In this document: positions 38,732-48,191 of the stretch, piece by piece
Layout of the letters: each line of letters starts with the position of its first letter
Position numbering within the stretch: the first letter of the stretch is position 1
DNA from: Neobacillus cucumis
Lineage (GTDB): Bacteria; Bacillota; Bacilli; Bacillales_B; DSM-18226
DNA: 64,000 nt
NCBI RefSeq assembly: GCF_016107705.1
Contig: NZ_JAEHGC010000006.1
Span: 186,001 to 250,000 of the forward strand
Direction of reading: 5' to 3'
Position numbers and translations under genes: made by a program
Notes under the pieces: model-generated
Database searches by the model: none
Told to the model about the DNA's origin: nothing
The model's input: only the letters and a program-made list of their open reading frames with translations

Positions 38732-39892
38732 ATGATGCGGGAAGTAGTCATTGTAGAAGGTGTTCGAACACCTGTTGGAAAAAGAAATGGAGTATTAAAG
38801 GATATTCGTCCAGATGACCTGGCAGCATTAACATTAAAAGAATTAGTCAATCGAGCCGGGATAGATCCTGCCATTATTGATGATGTCATCCTCGGATGTG
38901 TGACACAGGTAAGTGAACAAGCAGGAGATATTGCCAGAGTCGCGGCATTGATTGCCGGATTCCCGCTTGAAGTCCCTGGAACCACGATTGATCGCCAGTG
39001 CGGCTCAAGCCAGCAGGCTGTTCATTTTGCTGCACAGGCCATCCTCGCGGGAGATATGGATGTCGTCATTGCAGGTGGTGTAGAAAGCATGTCCCGGGTG
39101 CCGATGGGGTCTAGCTATAAAGGAGCTGGAGACCCTTTCAGCCCCAATTTAAGAAAACGATTTGAGATGATTCACCAAGGGCTCTCTGCAGAGCGGATTG
39201 CTGAAAAATACGGTTTTACCCGAAAAGAACTTGATCAATTTTCACTCGAAAGTCACGAAAAGGCATTGCGGGCACAAACTGAGGGCTATTTTGAAAGAGA
39301 AATTTTTCCGCTTGAAGTAACACTTCCTGATGGCACAAAAACAGTTATTAGGGATGACCAGGGGCCAAGAAAAGGAACTTCTTTAGAGGCACTTGCCGGA
39401 CTAAAAACCTCCTTTGTTGAGGATGGGGTTATTCATGCGGGAAATTCCAGTCAAATCAGCGATGGTGCAGCAGCCCTTTTACTTATGTCCCGAGAAAAGG
39501 CAGAGGAGCTGGGGTTAAAACCTCGCTTCCGCGTTCATACCCGTGTTGTCGTTGGGTCGGATCCAACCTTGATGCTGACAGGGCCTATCCCGGCCACCCA
39601 AAAGGCATTGGAGAAATCAGGTCTATCCATTGATGATATTGATATTTTTGAAGTCAACGAAGCGTTTGCGCCGGTACCAATGGCCTGGTTAAAAGAAACA
39701 GGTGCGGATCCGGCCAAGCTGAATCCAAATGGAGGTGCGATTGCTTTGGGTCATCCATTGGGCGGCAGCGGAGCACGGTTAATGGTGACGATGATACATG
39801 AGCTTGAACGTTCAGGCGGCCGTTATGGTTTGCAGACTATGTGTGAAGGGCATGGGATGGCAAACGCGACCATTATTGAAAGGTTAGACTAA
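38732..39892 (+). CDS. Acetyl-CoA C-acyltransferase (thiolase)
   Basis: Cleaves 3-ketoacyl-CoA to acetyl-CoA in the last beta-oxidation step. I take ATG 38732 (386 residues) since AGAGGT stands before it; the open frame reaches back into the dehydrogenase gene. The acyl-carrying Cys is C90 (TTIDRQCGSSQQAV). The C-terminal GGAIALGHPLGGSGAR gives the active His, and CEGHGMANA gives the second Cys. There is no 3-hydroxyacyl-CoA dehydrogenase or enoyl hydratase in the operon, so these must come from elsewhere. Confidence 0.94.
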   Translation: MMREVVIVEGVRTPVGKRNGVLKDIRPDDLAALTLKELVNRAGIDPAIIDDVILGCVTQVSEQAGDIARVAALIAGFPLEVPGTTIDRQCGSSQQAVHFAAQAILAGDMDVVIAGGVESMSRVPMGSSYKGAGDPFSPNLRKRFEMIHQGLSAERIAEKYGFTRKELDQFSLESHEKALRAQTEGYFEREIFPLEVTLPDGTKTVIRDDQGPRKGTSLEALAGLKTSFVEDGVIHAGNSSQISDGAAALLLMSREKAEELGLKPRFRVHTRVVVGSDPTLMLTGPIPATQKALEKSGLSIDDIDIFEVNEAFAPVPMAWLKETGADPAKLNPNGGAIALGHPLGGSGARLMVTMIHELERSGGRYGLQTMCEGHGMANATIIERLD

Positions 39893-39910
39893 TATTCTGG
39901 AGGAGATTGT

Positions 39911-41497
39911 ATGGGGACGACGATTGGCAAAGTTTTCGATTTGACAGTAAAAAAGTTTCCGAATAAGGAAGCGATTTATGATGTGAGAAAAAATGTTCGT
40001 TTCACTTATAAAGAATGGAACGAACAGGTGAACCGCCTTGCGAACGCACTCTTAAAGGAAGGGGTAAAAAAAGGCGACCGCGTCTCAACTTTTCTATTTA
40101 ATACCGAAGAATTAGGGACTGCCTTTTTTGCCTGCGCGAAAATCGGTGCTGTCTTCAACCCGATTAATTTTCGGTTAACTTCTGAGGAAGTTGCTTATAT
40201 TTTAGTGGATGCCTCCCCAAAGGTTATTCTTTTTGAAAATACTTTAGAGCCTGTCATTGCAAACATCGAGAACCGTTTCCCAGCCATCTCCTTCTGGTAT
40301 ATTGATGAAGATTCGCCCATCTATGCAAAAAACTTTTATGAACAGCTTGATGCGGTTTCATCCAAACATGTACAGGTGGAAGTTGATGAAAATGATCTAT
40401 ATGCGATTATGTACACAAGCGGGACAACCGGCAGACCGAAAGGGGTAATGCACAGTCATCGGAATATGATCGAGCAGAGTATGCTGGTGATTGCGGCCAA
40501 GAAGTATGAAGCGAAGGATGTAGGTCTTGTGACGGCACCGATGTTCCATTGTGCCGAACTCCACTGCGCCTTCCTGCCAAGGGTTCATTCGGGCGGCCGT
40601 AATGTGATTCTGCACCAATTTAATCCCAAAAAAGTTCTTGAATTAATCAGTCAGGAAAAAATCACGAAATTTTTCGCTGCCCCTACGATGTGGAATATGC
40701 TTCTTCAAGAGGATTTAAGCCAGTATAATCTTGAAAGCTTGAAGCTTGGATTATATGGAGCTGCTCCAATGGCGCCATCTCTTGTCCATGCCTGTCATGA
40801 ACGTCTCGGGATTTCGTTAGTGCAAGCATACGGGATGACTGAGATGGGTCCGGCAATTTCCTTCTTGTCTGAAGGTGACCAATTACGGAAAGTTGGCTCT
40901 GCTGGCCAGGCCTGTTTAAATCATGAGGTCCGTATTGTTCGTACTAAGGAGGATGGTCCATCCGACCCAGATGATGTCCTGCCTCCAGGCGAACCTGGTG
41001 AAATTATTGTAGAAGGGTCGTGCATGATGCATGGCTATTTTGGTCGGGAGGAAGCGACTAAAAAAGCAATGTATAAGGGCTGGTACCACTCGGGGGATAT
41101 TGGCTATTTGGATGAAGAAGGCTACCTTTTTGTAAATGATCGTGTGGACGACATGATTATCAGCGGCGGGGAAAATATTTACCCGCGCGAGGTAGAGGAC
41201 GTTTTGCATGCGCATATCGGAGTGCTCGATGTCGCAGTAGTCGGGCAGCCGGATGACCGCTGGGGTGAGACGGTAACTGCTTTCGTTGTGAAAAAAGAGG
41301 CCGCTGTCACCGAACAGGAGTTGGATGATTACTGCAAGAATAGCGACAAAATAGCAAACTATAAACGGCCGAGAAAGTATGTTTTCTGTGAGGCGCTGCC
41401 GCGGAATGCCAGTGGGAAAATCCAAAAGTTTATTCTACGGAAACAGTTAGAGGAGCTGTTTGCTCAAGGGGCTTCATTGGGTAGGGCTCAACAATAA
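39911..41497 (+). CDS. Acyl-CoA synthetase (AMP-binding, fatty acid ligase type)
   Basis: Activates a carboxylic acid to acyl-CoA through an acyl-adenylate, feeding the operon's dehydrogenase and thiolase. Length 528 residues. The P-loop is YTSGTTGRPKG (168-178), followed by YGMTEMGPA and YHSGDIGYLDEEGYLFVNDR. The C-terminal catalytic Lys is in NASGKIQKF. ATG 39911 follows GGAGGAG. Substrate probably medium- to long-chain fatty acid by operon context. Confidence 0.93.
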   Translation: MGTTIGKVFDLTVKKFPNKEAIYDVRKNVRFTYKEWNEQVNRLANALLKEGVKKGDRVSTFLFNTEELGTAFFACAKIGAVFNPINFRLTSEEVAYILVDASPKVILFENTLEPVIANIENRFPAISFWYIDEDSPIYAKNFYEQLDAVSSKHVQVEVDENDLYAIMYTSGTTGRPKGVMHSHRNMIEQSMLVIAAKKYEAKDVGLVTAPMFHCAELHCAFLPRVHSGGRNVILHQFNPKKVLELISQEKITKFFAAPTMWNMLLQEDLSQYNLESLKLGLYGAAPMAPSLVHACHERLGISLVQAYGMTEMGPAISFLSEGDQLRKVGSAGQACLNHEVRIVRTKEDGPSDPDDVLPPGEPGEIIVEGSCMMHGYFGREEATKKAMYKGWYHSGDIGYLDEEGYLFVNDRVDDMIISGGENIYPREVEDVLHAHIGVLDVAVVGQPDDRWGETVTAFVVKKEAAVTEQELDDYCKNSDKIANYKRPRKYVFCEALPRNASGKIQKFILRKQLEELFAQGASLGRAQQ

Positions 41498-41501
41498 TAA
41501 A

Positions 41502-41541
41502 AAAGGTTGTCAAAAAGCTGCTTGGCTTTTTGACAACCTTT
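41502..41541. terminator. Bidirectional terminator
   Basis: A 16-bp perfect stem, AAAGGTTGTCAAAAAG with CTTTTTGACAACCTTT. The T-run is best on the minus strand, where it follows the 57-residue gene after four bases; it also ends the fatty acid operon. Confidence 0.9.
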
Positions 41542-41544
41542 GAT

Positions 41545-41718
41545 TTAAAAAAAATGATGAAAAACAGCGGCAATCGACCGGGCTAAAAGGTGAAAAAAAC
41601 CTACAATTAATCTCCATATCAGACCTAATATCCCCTCAAAAATACATTCGAGGATTTCTTCAAATACATAATGGCGAATCTTTTTCTTGTGTTTTTTCTT
41701 TTCTTTAAATGGTTTCAT
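41545..41718 (-). CDS. Small basic membrane protein, 57 residues
   Basis: ATG at 41718, with AAAGAGGG upstream, opens a 57-residue frame. The start is very basic (MKPFKEKKKHKKKIRHYVF), then one hydrophobic segment (FEGILGLIWRLIVGFFHLLA) and HHFF at the end. The stop is four bases before a strong terminator facing the same way, which supports a real transcript. No family recognised; this is a typical layout for a single-span inner-membrane miniprotein. The rest of the gap to 41914 holds the recQ control region. Confidence 0.55.
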   Translation of the reverse strand: MKPFKEKKKHKKKIRHYVFEEILECIFEGILGLIWRLIVGFFHLLARSIAAVFHHFF

Positions 41719-41860
41719 CTGTGATGCCCTCTTTAGGTCTTTGATTTACTTATATTGTAATGGATTGTCTCATTAAAAAAAATACCCATTAATTGTAACT
41801 TCACTCTACATCAAGTTCTGTCCAAAAAAGCTCCTTATATGACTATAGAATTCGATGCTC

Positions 41861-41892
41861 AAAAACTCGTATAATGGAAATACGAGTTTTTT
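41861..41892 (+). promoter_or_regulatory. Perfect inverted repeat over the probable recQ -10 region
   Basis: AAAACTCGTA and TACGAGTTTT flank TAATGGAAA, and a run of T follows. The left arm contains TATAAT (41870-41875). It can be read either as an operator over the promoter or as a terminator of an upstream transcript. Gene start is 22 bases away. Confidence 0.5.
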
Positions 41893-41914
41893 TAATAGAA
41901 AGGAGTGACTAAGT

Positions 41915-44044
41915 TTGTTTCAACAAGCTCTTCCTATATTAGAAACGTATTTCGGGTACAAATCCTTCCGTAAGGGTCAAGAGCAGGCGATCCGCTCTGT
42001 ATTAGAGGGAAATAATACGATTTGTGTAATGCCGACCGGAGGCGGTAAATCGATTTGCTATCAAATCCCAGCAATGGTGCTTCCGGGAACGACCATCGTC
42101 ATTTCACCGCTGATTTCCTTAATGAAAGACCAAGTCGATGCTCTTATCCAGGCAGGAATTCCTGCGACATTCATCAACAGTTCCCTAAGCTATAACGAAG
42201 CAAATGAGCGAATACGGGAATCTAAACAGGGGAAATACAAGCTTTTATACATAGCACCAGAACGCCTGGAATCTCAGGAATTCATTGAGGACCTTAAACA
42301 AATGGAAATTCCGTTAGTAGCTGTTGATGAAGCCCACTGTATTTCACAATGGGGACATGATTTCCGCCCAAGCTACCGTCATATCCAACAAATGGTCAGC
42401 ATACTTCCAAATAAACCAATTGTCATTGGCTTGACGGCAACGGCAACTCCAAAAGTTCGTGAAGATATTTGCACACTGCTTAAAATTGATGAAGAGAACA
42501 CGGTAATGACAGGATTTGAACGGGAGAACCTCTCTTTTTCTGTTATTAAGGGCCAGGATCGTTTTAAATTTCTTATTGATTATATTAAAAAAAATGAAAA
42601 GGAAACCGGGATTATTTATGCCGCAACAAGGAAGAATGTCGACCAGCTTTATGAAAAATTAAAGAGGGAAAACATACAGGTCGCACGGTACCATGCTGGG
42701 ATGGGAGATGTGGAACGCGCCCAAGAGCAGGATCGTTTTTTGAAGGATAAAGCCTCCGTGATGGTTGCTACATCAGCATTTGGAATGGGAATAGATAAGA
42801 GCAATATAAGATATGTCCTCCATTTTCAGCTTCCAAAAAACATGGAAAGCTATTATCAAGAAGCCGGGCGTGCAGGACGAGACGGTCTTGATAGTGAATG
42901 TATTCTTTTGCATTCCTCACAGGATGTGCAAATTCAGCGCTTCCTAATTGACCAATCAAGTGACCGCAGCCGAATGACGCAGGAATTAGAAAAACTGCAG
43001 CAGATGGTGGATTACTGCCACACCGAAAACTGCTTACAGGAATTTATTTTACATTATTTCGGGGAAACCGAAACTGAAGCATGCGGCAGATGTGGAAATT
43101 GCTTAGATTCCCGTTCGAGTGTGGATGTTACGAAGGAAGCACAAATGGTGTTGTCTTGTATTATCCGGATGGGGCAGCGTTTCGGAAAAACACTTATTGC
43201 ACAAGTGTTAACAGGCTCAAAAAATAAAAAAGTAACCGATATGGGGTTTAACACGCTCACCACTTATGGAATCATGAAGGACCAAGGTGCAAAGGATGTC
43301 GGTGATTTCATTGAGTTTTTGATTTCACAAGAATTAATCGCGATTGAACAGGGAACCTTTCCAACACTTTATGTTCCGCCCAAGGGGAAAGAAGTTCTTT
43401 TGGGAAAACAGCAGGTTCACAGAAGGGAAATTGCTACTGTTAAGCAAGTATCGATAAGCGATCCATTATTTGAAGAACTACGTGAAGTCAGAAAAAGAAT
43501 TGCCGAGGCGGAAAAAGTACCGCCATTTGTCATTTTTTCAGATGCAGCATTAAAGGATATGTGCGCCAAAATGCCGAAATCCAGTGAAGCGTTTTTACAT
43601 GTAAGCGGTGTTGGTGAAATGAAGCTGAAAAAGTATGGTCTCGATTTTATTCAGGCAATTCGCGAATTTTGTGAGGCGCATCCCGATTACCAAAGTGAGC
43701 CCATAACTGAAGCACAACCGGCAAAAAAGCCTACGAAAAAAGCAGCAGGGGATTCCCATTTGGAAACCCTTAAACTTTTTCAAAACAACTTATCTTTAAA
43801 AGAGATTGCAAAACAGCGAGATTTATCTATTAGTACTATCGAAAACCATTTAATTCAATGTGCTCAGCAGGGATTAGGGGTTGAGTTTTCAACGATTATT
43901 CCTTCTGAATACGTTCCGTTATTGGAAAAAGCGGTAGAAGAAGCAGGCCGTGAGCGCTTAAAGCCGATTAAGGAGCTTCTGCCGGACGAAGTCAGCTATT
44001 TCATGATAAAGGGCTATCTTTATTTCATGAGTAAAGAAAAATAA
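41915..44044 (+). CDS. recQ: ATP-dependent DNA helicase RecQ
   Basis: 3'-5' superfamily 2 helicase in recombination and fork repair. Length 709 residues, of the long RecQ type. Walker A TGGGKS (41-46), DEAH (138-141) and QAGRAGRDG motif VI. The RQC zinc site has cysteines around CHTENCLQEFILHYFGE and ACGRCGNCLD. An HRDC domain (about 515-595) and a C-terminal winged-helix segment, ETLKLFQNNLSLKEIAKQRDLS, follow. TTG start at 41915 after AAAGGAGTGA. Confidence 0.95.
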   Translation: MFQQALPILETYFGYKSFRKGQEQAIRSVLEGNNTICVMPTGGGKSICYQIPAMVLPGTTIVISPLISLMKDQVDALIQAGIPATFINSSLSYNEANERIRESKQGKYKLLYIAPERLESQEFIEDLKQMEIPLVAVDEAHCISQWGHDFRPSYRHIQQMVSILPNKPIVIGLTATATPKVREDICTLLKIDEENTVMTGFERENLSFSVIKGQDRFKFLIDYIKKNEKETGIIYAATRKNVDQLYEKLKRENIQVARYHAGMGDVERAQEQDRFLKDKASVMVATSAFGMGIDKSNIRYVLHFQLPKNMESYYQEAGRAGRDGLDSECILLHSSQDVQIQRFLIDQSSDRSRMTQELEKLQQMVDYCHTENCLQEFILHYFGETETEACGRCGNCLDSRSSVDVTKEAQMVLSCIIRMGQRFGKTLIAQVLTGSKNKKVTDMGFNTLTTYGIMKDQGAKDVGDFIEFLISQELIAIEQGTFPTLYVPPKGKEVLLGKQQVHRREIATVKQVSISDPLFEELREVRKRIAEAEKVPPFVIFSDAALKDMCAKMPKSSEAFLHVSGVGEMKLKKYGLDFIQAIREFCEAHPDYQSEPITEAQPAKKPTKKAAGDSHLETLKLFQNNLSLKEIAKQRDLSISTIENHLIQCAQQGLGVEFSTIIPSEYVPLLEKAVEEAGRERLKPIKELLPDEVSYFMIKGYLYFMSKEK

Positions 44045-44100
44045 TCATATAGCTTTTTGTCGATATTTCCCGGGAATTTGAAAATAATGTAGATTTGAGG

Positions 44101-44130
44101 GGCCGCAAAAATAATTGTTTGCGGCCTTTT
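44101..44130 (+). terminator. Terminator after recQ
   Basis: GGCCGCAAA pairs with TTTGCGGCC around an 8-base loop, followed by TTTT. Confidence 0.82.
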
Positions 44131-44211
44131 GGGTCATGGTTTTCTTGCTAAGAGAATATCTTATGTTAGAATGGGAAAGGTTTTGAAAGACTGATAGTAA
44201 GGAGATTTATC

Positions 44212-45330
44212 ATGCCAAATATGAAGAAAATTACCCCATTGTTTGATCCGTGGGAAGCTTATTTAGATGTTGAGCAATATGGAAAACTTCAGTTAAGTAA
44301 TATTGAGTTCACCACGACAACCCTTTGTAATATGCGCTGCGAGCATTGTGCAGTTGGGTATACCTTACAGACAAAGGATCCAGAAGCACTACCGCTTGAA
44401 TTGCTCCTGCATCGGTTAGAGGAAGTACCAATGTTAAGATCGCTAAGTATCACTGGCGGTGAGCCGATGCTTTCCCTTTCCTCGGTAAAAAATTATGTGG
44501 GACCCATTTTAAAATATGCTCATGAGCGTGGCGTGCGGACACAGATTAATTCTAATTTAACGCTGGATTTAGACCGTTATGAATTAATTATTCCGTATCT
44601 GGATGTATTACATATTTCACATAACTGGGGAACGATAGATGACTTTGTAGAAGGAGGCTTTGCCAGAATGGAAAAGCAGCCTGAATACAGTCAACGAGAA
44701 AAATACTTTGAAAGAATGATAGAAAACAGCCGTGAACTCGTAAAGTCGGGAGTAATGGTATCGGCAGAAACGATGTTGAATAAACGGACATTGCCTCATT
44801 TAGAAAAAATTCACCGGCAAATTGTTGAGGAAATGCTTTGCCAGCGTCATGAAGTGCACCCGATGTACCCAAGTGATTTTGCCAGCAATCTTGAGACATT
44901 AACACTGGACGAAATTCGAGGGGCGATCCATCATTTACTAGACATTAGAGATGAAAATGTGTGGATGCTGTTTGGGACGCTGCCATTCTATCCTTGCAGC
45001 CATAACCAAGAGGATTTGAATCTTTTGAGACGACTATACGAAAGCAAAAATGTTACCGTGAGAAATGATCCTGACGGCCGTTCACGTTTAAATGTAAACA
45101 TTTTCAACGGTGATATTATTGTCACAGATTTTGGCGATACCCCGGCGCTTGGAAATATTCAAACGACAAGGCTTGAGGATGCCTATCAAGCCTGGCAAAC
45201 TTCGAGTATCGCAAATGAATTAAATTGTCACTGTCCGGCTGTTTCTTGTCTTGGTCCGAATATTTTAGTAAAGAACAGTTATTATAAAGAGATTGATTTT
45301 ACTAATTTAGAAGCGAAAATAGCAAAATAG
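44212..45330 (+). CDS. yfkAB: Radical SAM protein YfkAB
   Basis: Radical S-adenosylmethionine enzyme of unknown reaction, 372 residues. The [4Fe-4S] cysteines are C39, C43 and C46 (CNMRCEHC), followed by SITGGEPM. Extra cysteines near the C-terminus (CHCPAVSCLGPN) may bind an auxiliary cluster, as in the family's CxCxxxxC description. AAGGAGA precedes ATG 44212. It is a single-gene unit ended by a bidirectional hairpin. In the B. subtilis genome the homologue was first recorded as two genes, yfkA and yfkB. Confidence 0.88.
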   Translation: MPNMKKITPLFDPWEAYLDVEQYGKLQLSNIEFTTTTLCNMRCEHCAVGYTLQTKDPEALPLELLLHRLEEVPMLRSLSITGGEPMLSLSSVKNYVGPILKYAHERGVRTQINSNLTLDLDRYELIIPYLDVLHISHNWGTIDDFVEGGFARMEKQPEYSQREKYFERMIENSRELVKSGVMVSAETMLNKRTLPHLEKIHRQIVEEMLCQRHEVHPMYPSDFASNLETLTLDEIRGAIHHLLDIRDENVWMLFGTLPFYPCSHNQEDLNLLRRLYESKNVTVRNDPDGRSRLNVNIFNGDIIVTDFGDTPALGNIQTTRLEDAYQAWQTSSIANELNCHCPAVSCLGPNILVKNSYYKEIDFTNLEAKIAK

Positions 45331-45338
45331 CTATTAGA

Positions 45339-45368
45339 AAAGGCCGTATGTTTTCACATGCGGCCTAT
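45339..45368. terminator. Bidirectional terminator yfkAB / MFS gene
   Basis: AGGCCGTATG pairs with CATGCGGCCT (one G-U), loop TTTTCA. It spans the end of the convergent gene. Confidence 0.65.
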
Positions 45369-46591
45369 GCTGTATGCTTTAAAAGCTTTGGCTGATAGTG
45401 GACAGCAGCAAATAAAATCAACCCACTAATAATAAGTAAGGCGCTTGTACTGATGAATACGGCGGAATATCCAAAAGTTCCGGAAATAAAACCACCGAGC
45501 ATCGGTCCGATAATATTTCCGAAAAAACGAAAACTTGTATTATAACCAAGCACCTCTCCTTGCATTGCAATCGGTGCTTCCTGCCGGATATAAGCAATTC
45601 GAGTTGGAACCACGCCGCCGATCAAAACGCCAAGAACAAAACGGATGATAACCAGCTGCCAAAACTGTGTGACAGCGGCCCCTGGTAAATAGATTAGTCC
45701 CGCCGCCAAGAGTAGGATAATTAAGATTTTCGTGTAGCCGTACTTGTCCGAGATTTTCCCCCATCGTTTCGTCATCATCAAGTTTCCCAGGCCGGCTGCG
45801 GAGAAAGCAATTCCAGAATAAAATGCCACATTTGTTTTTCCGTGCAGGTCACTGACAAATAAAGAAAGAATCGGCTGAACACTAAAATGAGCAATCTGTT
45901 CAAGAGATGAAAGTAAAATAACCGTTAAAAAAACAGGGTTTTTTATGATATGCATTAAAACCTCTTTACTTGAGTAATGAGATTTCGTGCTTTTGTTGGC
46001 TTCAATGCGGAACTCTTTGGTGAATATAACCAAAAAGGCTGAAATGAAAATGGAAATAGATGTCCATTTAAAAGAGGTTGCATAGCCGAGTGAATCCGCT
46101 AAAACACCCCCAAGCATAGGACCCAATAAGGAACCGGTAATACTGCCTGTCTGAAGTGTCCCCAATACTCTTCCAGCAATATTTTTCGGTGTCTGAGTAG
46201 AAATGTATGCCTGAGACATGGAAATAAAACCAGAGAAAAACCCCATAAAGAAGCGGAGCATAAATAATTGAAAAACAGTGTGGGCAAACCCCATTAGTAA
46301 AATGGAGGTTCCCATTCCTACTCCGGAATAAATGAGAATTTTTTTTCTGCCAAACCGGTCGCCAACTTTTCCCCAAATAGGTGAGAAGATAAAAGCGGAC
46401 ACAAAGGTGATACCGAACGTTAATCCAGCCCAGTGCTGAACATATTTTTCTGAAAAGTTCCCCATCGACTCAATATATAGTGAAATAAAAGGCAGCACCA
46501 TCGTCATGCTGCTGCCAACAAAAAAGTTGGCAAACCACATGATCCTTAGGTTTCGCTTTGCACTTTCCTGTTGATACACGATAATTAGCAC
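45365..46591 (-). CDS. MFS-family drug/metabolite efflux transporter
   Basis: Proton-coupled exporter of 408 residues with 12 predicted helices. Motif A, GKVGDRFGRKKIL, lies after helix 2, and its degenerate copy GKISDKYGYTKILI follows helix 8. TGSITGSLLGPMLGG looks like motif C of the drug:H+ antiporter-1 branch. The first start is GTG 46591; a second GTG at 46579 fits the AGAAAGAAG ribosome-like site better, so the protein may be four residues shorter. No regulator gene is adjacent. Confidence 0.88.
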   Translation of the reverse strand: MLIIVYQQESAKRNLRIMWFANFFVGSSMTMVLPFISLYIESMGNFSEKYVQHWAGLTFGITFVSAFIFSPIWGKVGDRFGRKKILIYSGVGMGTSILLMGFAHTVFQLFMLRFFMGFFSGFISMSQAYISTQTPKNIAGRVLGTLQTGSITGSLLGPMLGGVLADSLGYATSFKWTSISIFISAFLVIFTKEFRIEANKSTKSHYSSKEVLMHIIKNPVFLTVILLSSLEQIAHFSVQPILSLFVSDLHGKTNVAFYSGIAFSAAGLGNLMMTKRWGKISDKYGYTKILIILLLAAGLIYLPGAAVTQFWQLVIIRFVLGVLIGGVVPTRIAYIRQEAPIAMQGEVLGYNTSFRFFGNIIGPMLGGFISGTFGYSAVFISTSALLIISGLILFAAVHYQPKLLKHTA

Positions 46592-46708
46592 TTCTTTCTA
46601 AAAATATTTCGTTTATCTAAATATTATAGTGCCGAATTTAATTTTATTACAATTAAAGTTTCATTAGAAATAGTTAAAGTTATTCTATTAAAAATATTCA
46701 AAACACTA

Positions 46709-46736
46709 TTGACAATTTGATAATAGGAGTTAAAAT
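46709..46736 (+). promoter_or_regulatory. Promoter of the S-box leader
   Basis: TTGACA (46709-46714), a 16-bp spacer and TAAAAT (46731-46736). Transcription would begin about 30 bases before the riboswitch. Confidence 0.65.
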
Positions 46737-46774
46737 AAGTTTATTATAAAAACTAGATTCATATAATATTGCGT

Positions 46775-46885
46775 TCTCTTATCAAGAGTGGCAGAGGGAC
46801 TGGCCCTATGATGCCCAGCAACCGTTCCTAATCGGAATTGGTGCTAAATCCTGCAAAACAATTAGTTGTTTTGAGAGATAAGAGA
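46775..46885 (+). promoter_or_regulatory. SAM-I riboswitch (S-box)
   Basis: The leader shows CTTATCAAGAGTGGCAGAGG, GACTGGCCC, TGATGCCCAGCAACC and GGTGCTAAATCCTGC in the S-box order. P1 is closed by TCTCTTATC (46775) with GATAAGAGA (46877-46885). SAM binding should release the terminator at 46913 and shut off the sugar-type ABC transporter behind it. Confidence 0.96.
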
Positions 46886-46912
46886 GGAGAAATCCCTTTT
46901 ACTAGTGATTTT

Positions 46913-46938
46913 AAACCTCTCTTTTCAGAGAGGTTTTT
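46913..46938 (+). terminator. S-box regulated terminator
   Basis: AACCTCTC pairs with GAGAGGTT, followed by TTTTTATTTTT. The left arm can also pair with AGAGAGGAG at the 3' side of P1, giving the antiterminator. Confidence 0.88.
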
Positions 46939-47007
46939 TATTTTTCAGAAAAAGGGACCCTCCAACTTGGTATTGGACAGCAATAGAAAAAAGGGGGAGC
47001 ATGAAAG

Positions 47008-48123
47008 ATGGGGAAAAATCTATTAAAAAGTACACTCGTTTCAGCATTAGCCGCTACATTACTATTATCAGGCTGTGCTTCAGGGAGTACGACAAAGGAA
47101 GCAAGCGGAGACAAAAATGTTTCATTAAAAGGTGTACCAGCTGCATATGCCAAGGGAAATCATTTTAAAATTAAGGTCATCCGTAAAATCGGTGGAGACG
47201 ATCATACAGCACAATTTTTAGCTGGTGCCAAGCAAGAAGGGGAAGCACTTGGCTTCCAAGTCGATGTATTTACGGCTAATGGCGATACTGCAAAATTCCA
47301 TGATGCGATTAACCAAGCATTGGATCAAAACTATGATGGTTACATTATTTCGCATGGAGATGATGATGCAACCGTCAATGATGTGAAGAAGATTGTTGAA
47401 AAAGGGAAAAGCGTTGTTACCTTCGACTCAAATCCAAAACTAGCGGATGTGGATGGTGTCACGTTAACTTCTCAAGATGATGAAAAGCTAGCGCAATTAA
47501 CCCTTAATCAATTAGTAAAAGATACAAACGGAAAAGCTAATATTGCATATCTTTGGGTAGACGGATTCCCGGCAATGGTAAGAAGAAATAAGATTTATCA
47601 AGATGTTCTTAAGAAAAATCCTGGTATCAAAGAGGTTGACCGCTTTGGAGTAGCCGCTGCTGATACAAGTGTCCAAACACAAAATGCAGTTGCCGCGATG
47701 CTTAATAAATATCCAAAAGGCAAATTAGATGCGATTTTTGCTACATGGGATGCATTCGCAATCGGTGCCGCACGTGCCTTGAAAGAAGCAGGCCGTGAAG
47801 AAGTAAAAATCTATGGAATTGATGTTTCCAATTCCGATTTACAAGAAATTCAGCGCCAAGGTAGTGCTTGGAAGTCTACGGCTGCCGTTGATCCTAAATT
47901 GATTGGTGCCGTTGATATGAGAATACTAGCAAAGAAACTAGCAAAAGAAGAAACTCCAAAATCATATGACCTTGAAGCGTCGCTTGTATCTCAAAGTGAT
48001 TTGCAAAAGTCTAAACAGCCGGTTAATATGGTCAATCTAGCAGATATAATACCGGGATGGGGTCAATCTACTGCATTTGAAGAGGATTGGATGAAGACTC
48101 TAAAAGATCATTATAAGAAATAA
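47008..48123 (+). CDS. Ribose-type ABC transporter substrate-binding lipoprotein
   Basis: Periplasmic-binding-protein-like receptor of 371 residues, anchored by the lipobox LSGC (Cys at 23). The Peripla_BP_4 fold is shown by KVIRKIGGDDHTAQFLAGAKQEGEALGF and the GIDVSNSDLQEIQRQGSAWKSTAAVDP pattern of RbsB/XylF-type proteins. ATG 47008 follows GGGGGAG. First gene after an S-box, with ATPase and permease genes behind it. Control by SAM points to a methionine-salvage sugar such as methylthioribose, not ribose. Confidence 0.92.
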   Translation: MGKNLLKSTLVSALAATLLLSGCASGSTTKEASGDKNVSLKGVPAAYAKGNHFKIKVIRKIGGDDHTAQFLAGAKQEGEALGFQVDVFTANGDTAKFHDAINQALDQNYDGYIISHGDDDATVNDVKKIVEKGKSVVTFDSNPKLADVDGVTLTSQDDEKLAQLTLNQLVKDTNGKANIAYLWVDGFPAMVRRNKIYQDVLKKNPGIKEVDRFGVAAADTSVQTQNAVAAMLNKYPKGKLDAIFATWDAFAIGAARALKEAGREEVKIYGIDVSNSDLQEIQRQGSAWKSTAAVDPKLIGAVDMRILAKKLAKEETPKSYDLEASLVSQSDLQKSKQPVNMVNLADIIPGWGQSTAFEEDWMKTLKDHYKK

Positions 48124-48191
48124 AGCAGTTCTGGTTACACTCTCTTTTTCAGTTGATGAAGAGAGTGTTTTCTTGAAAGGGGGATAACACG

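Noticed and set aside
40916..41425. 169-residue minus-strand ORF inside the acyl-CoA synthetase gene
   Set aside because: It lies fully antisense to a well-conserved enzyme and has no context or start site.
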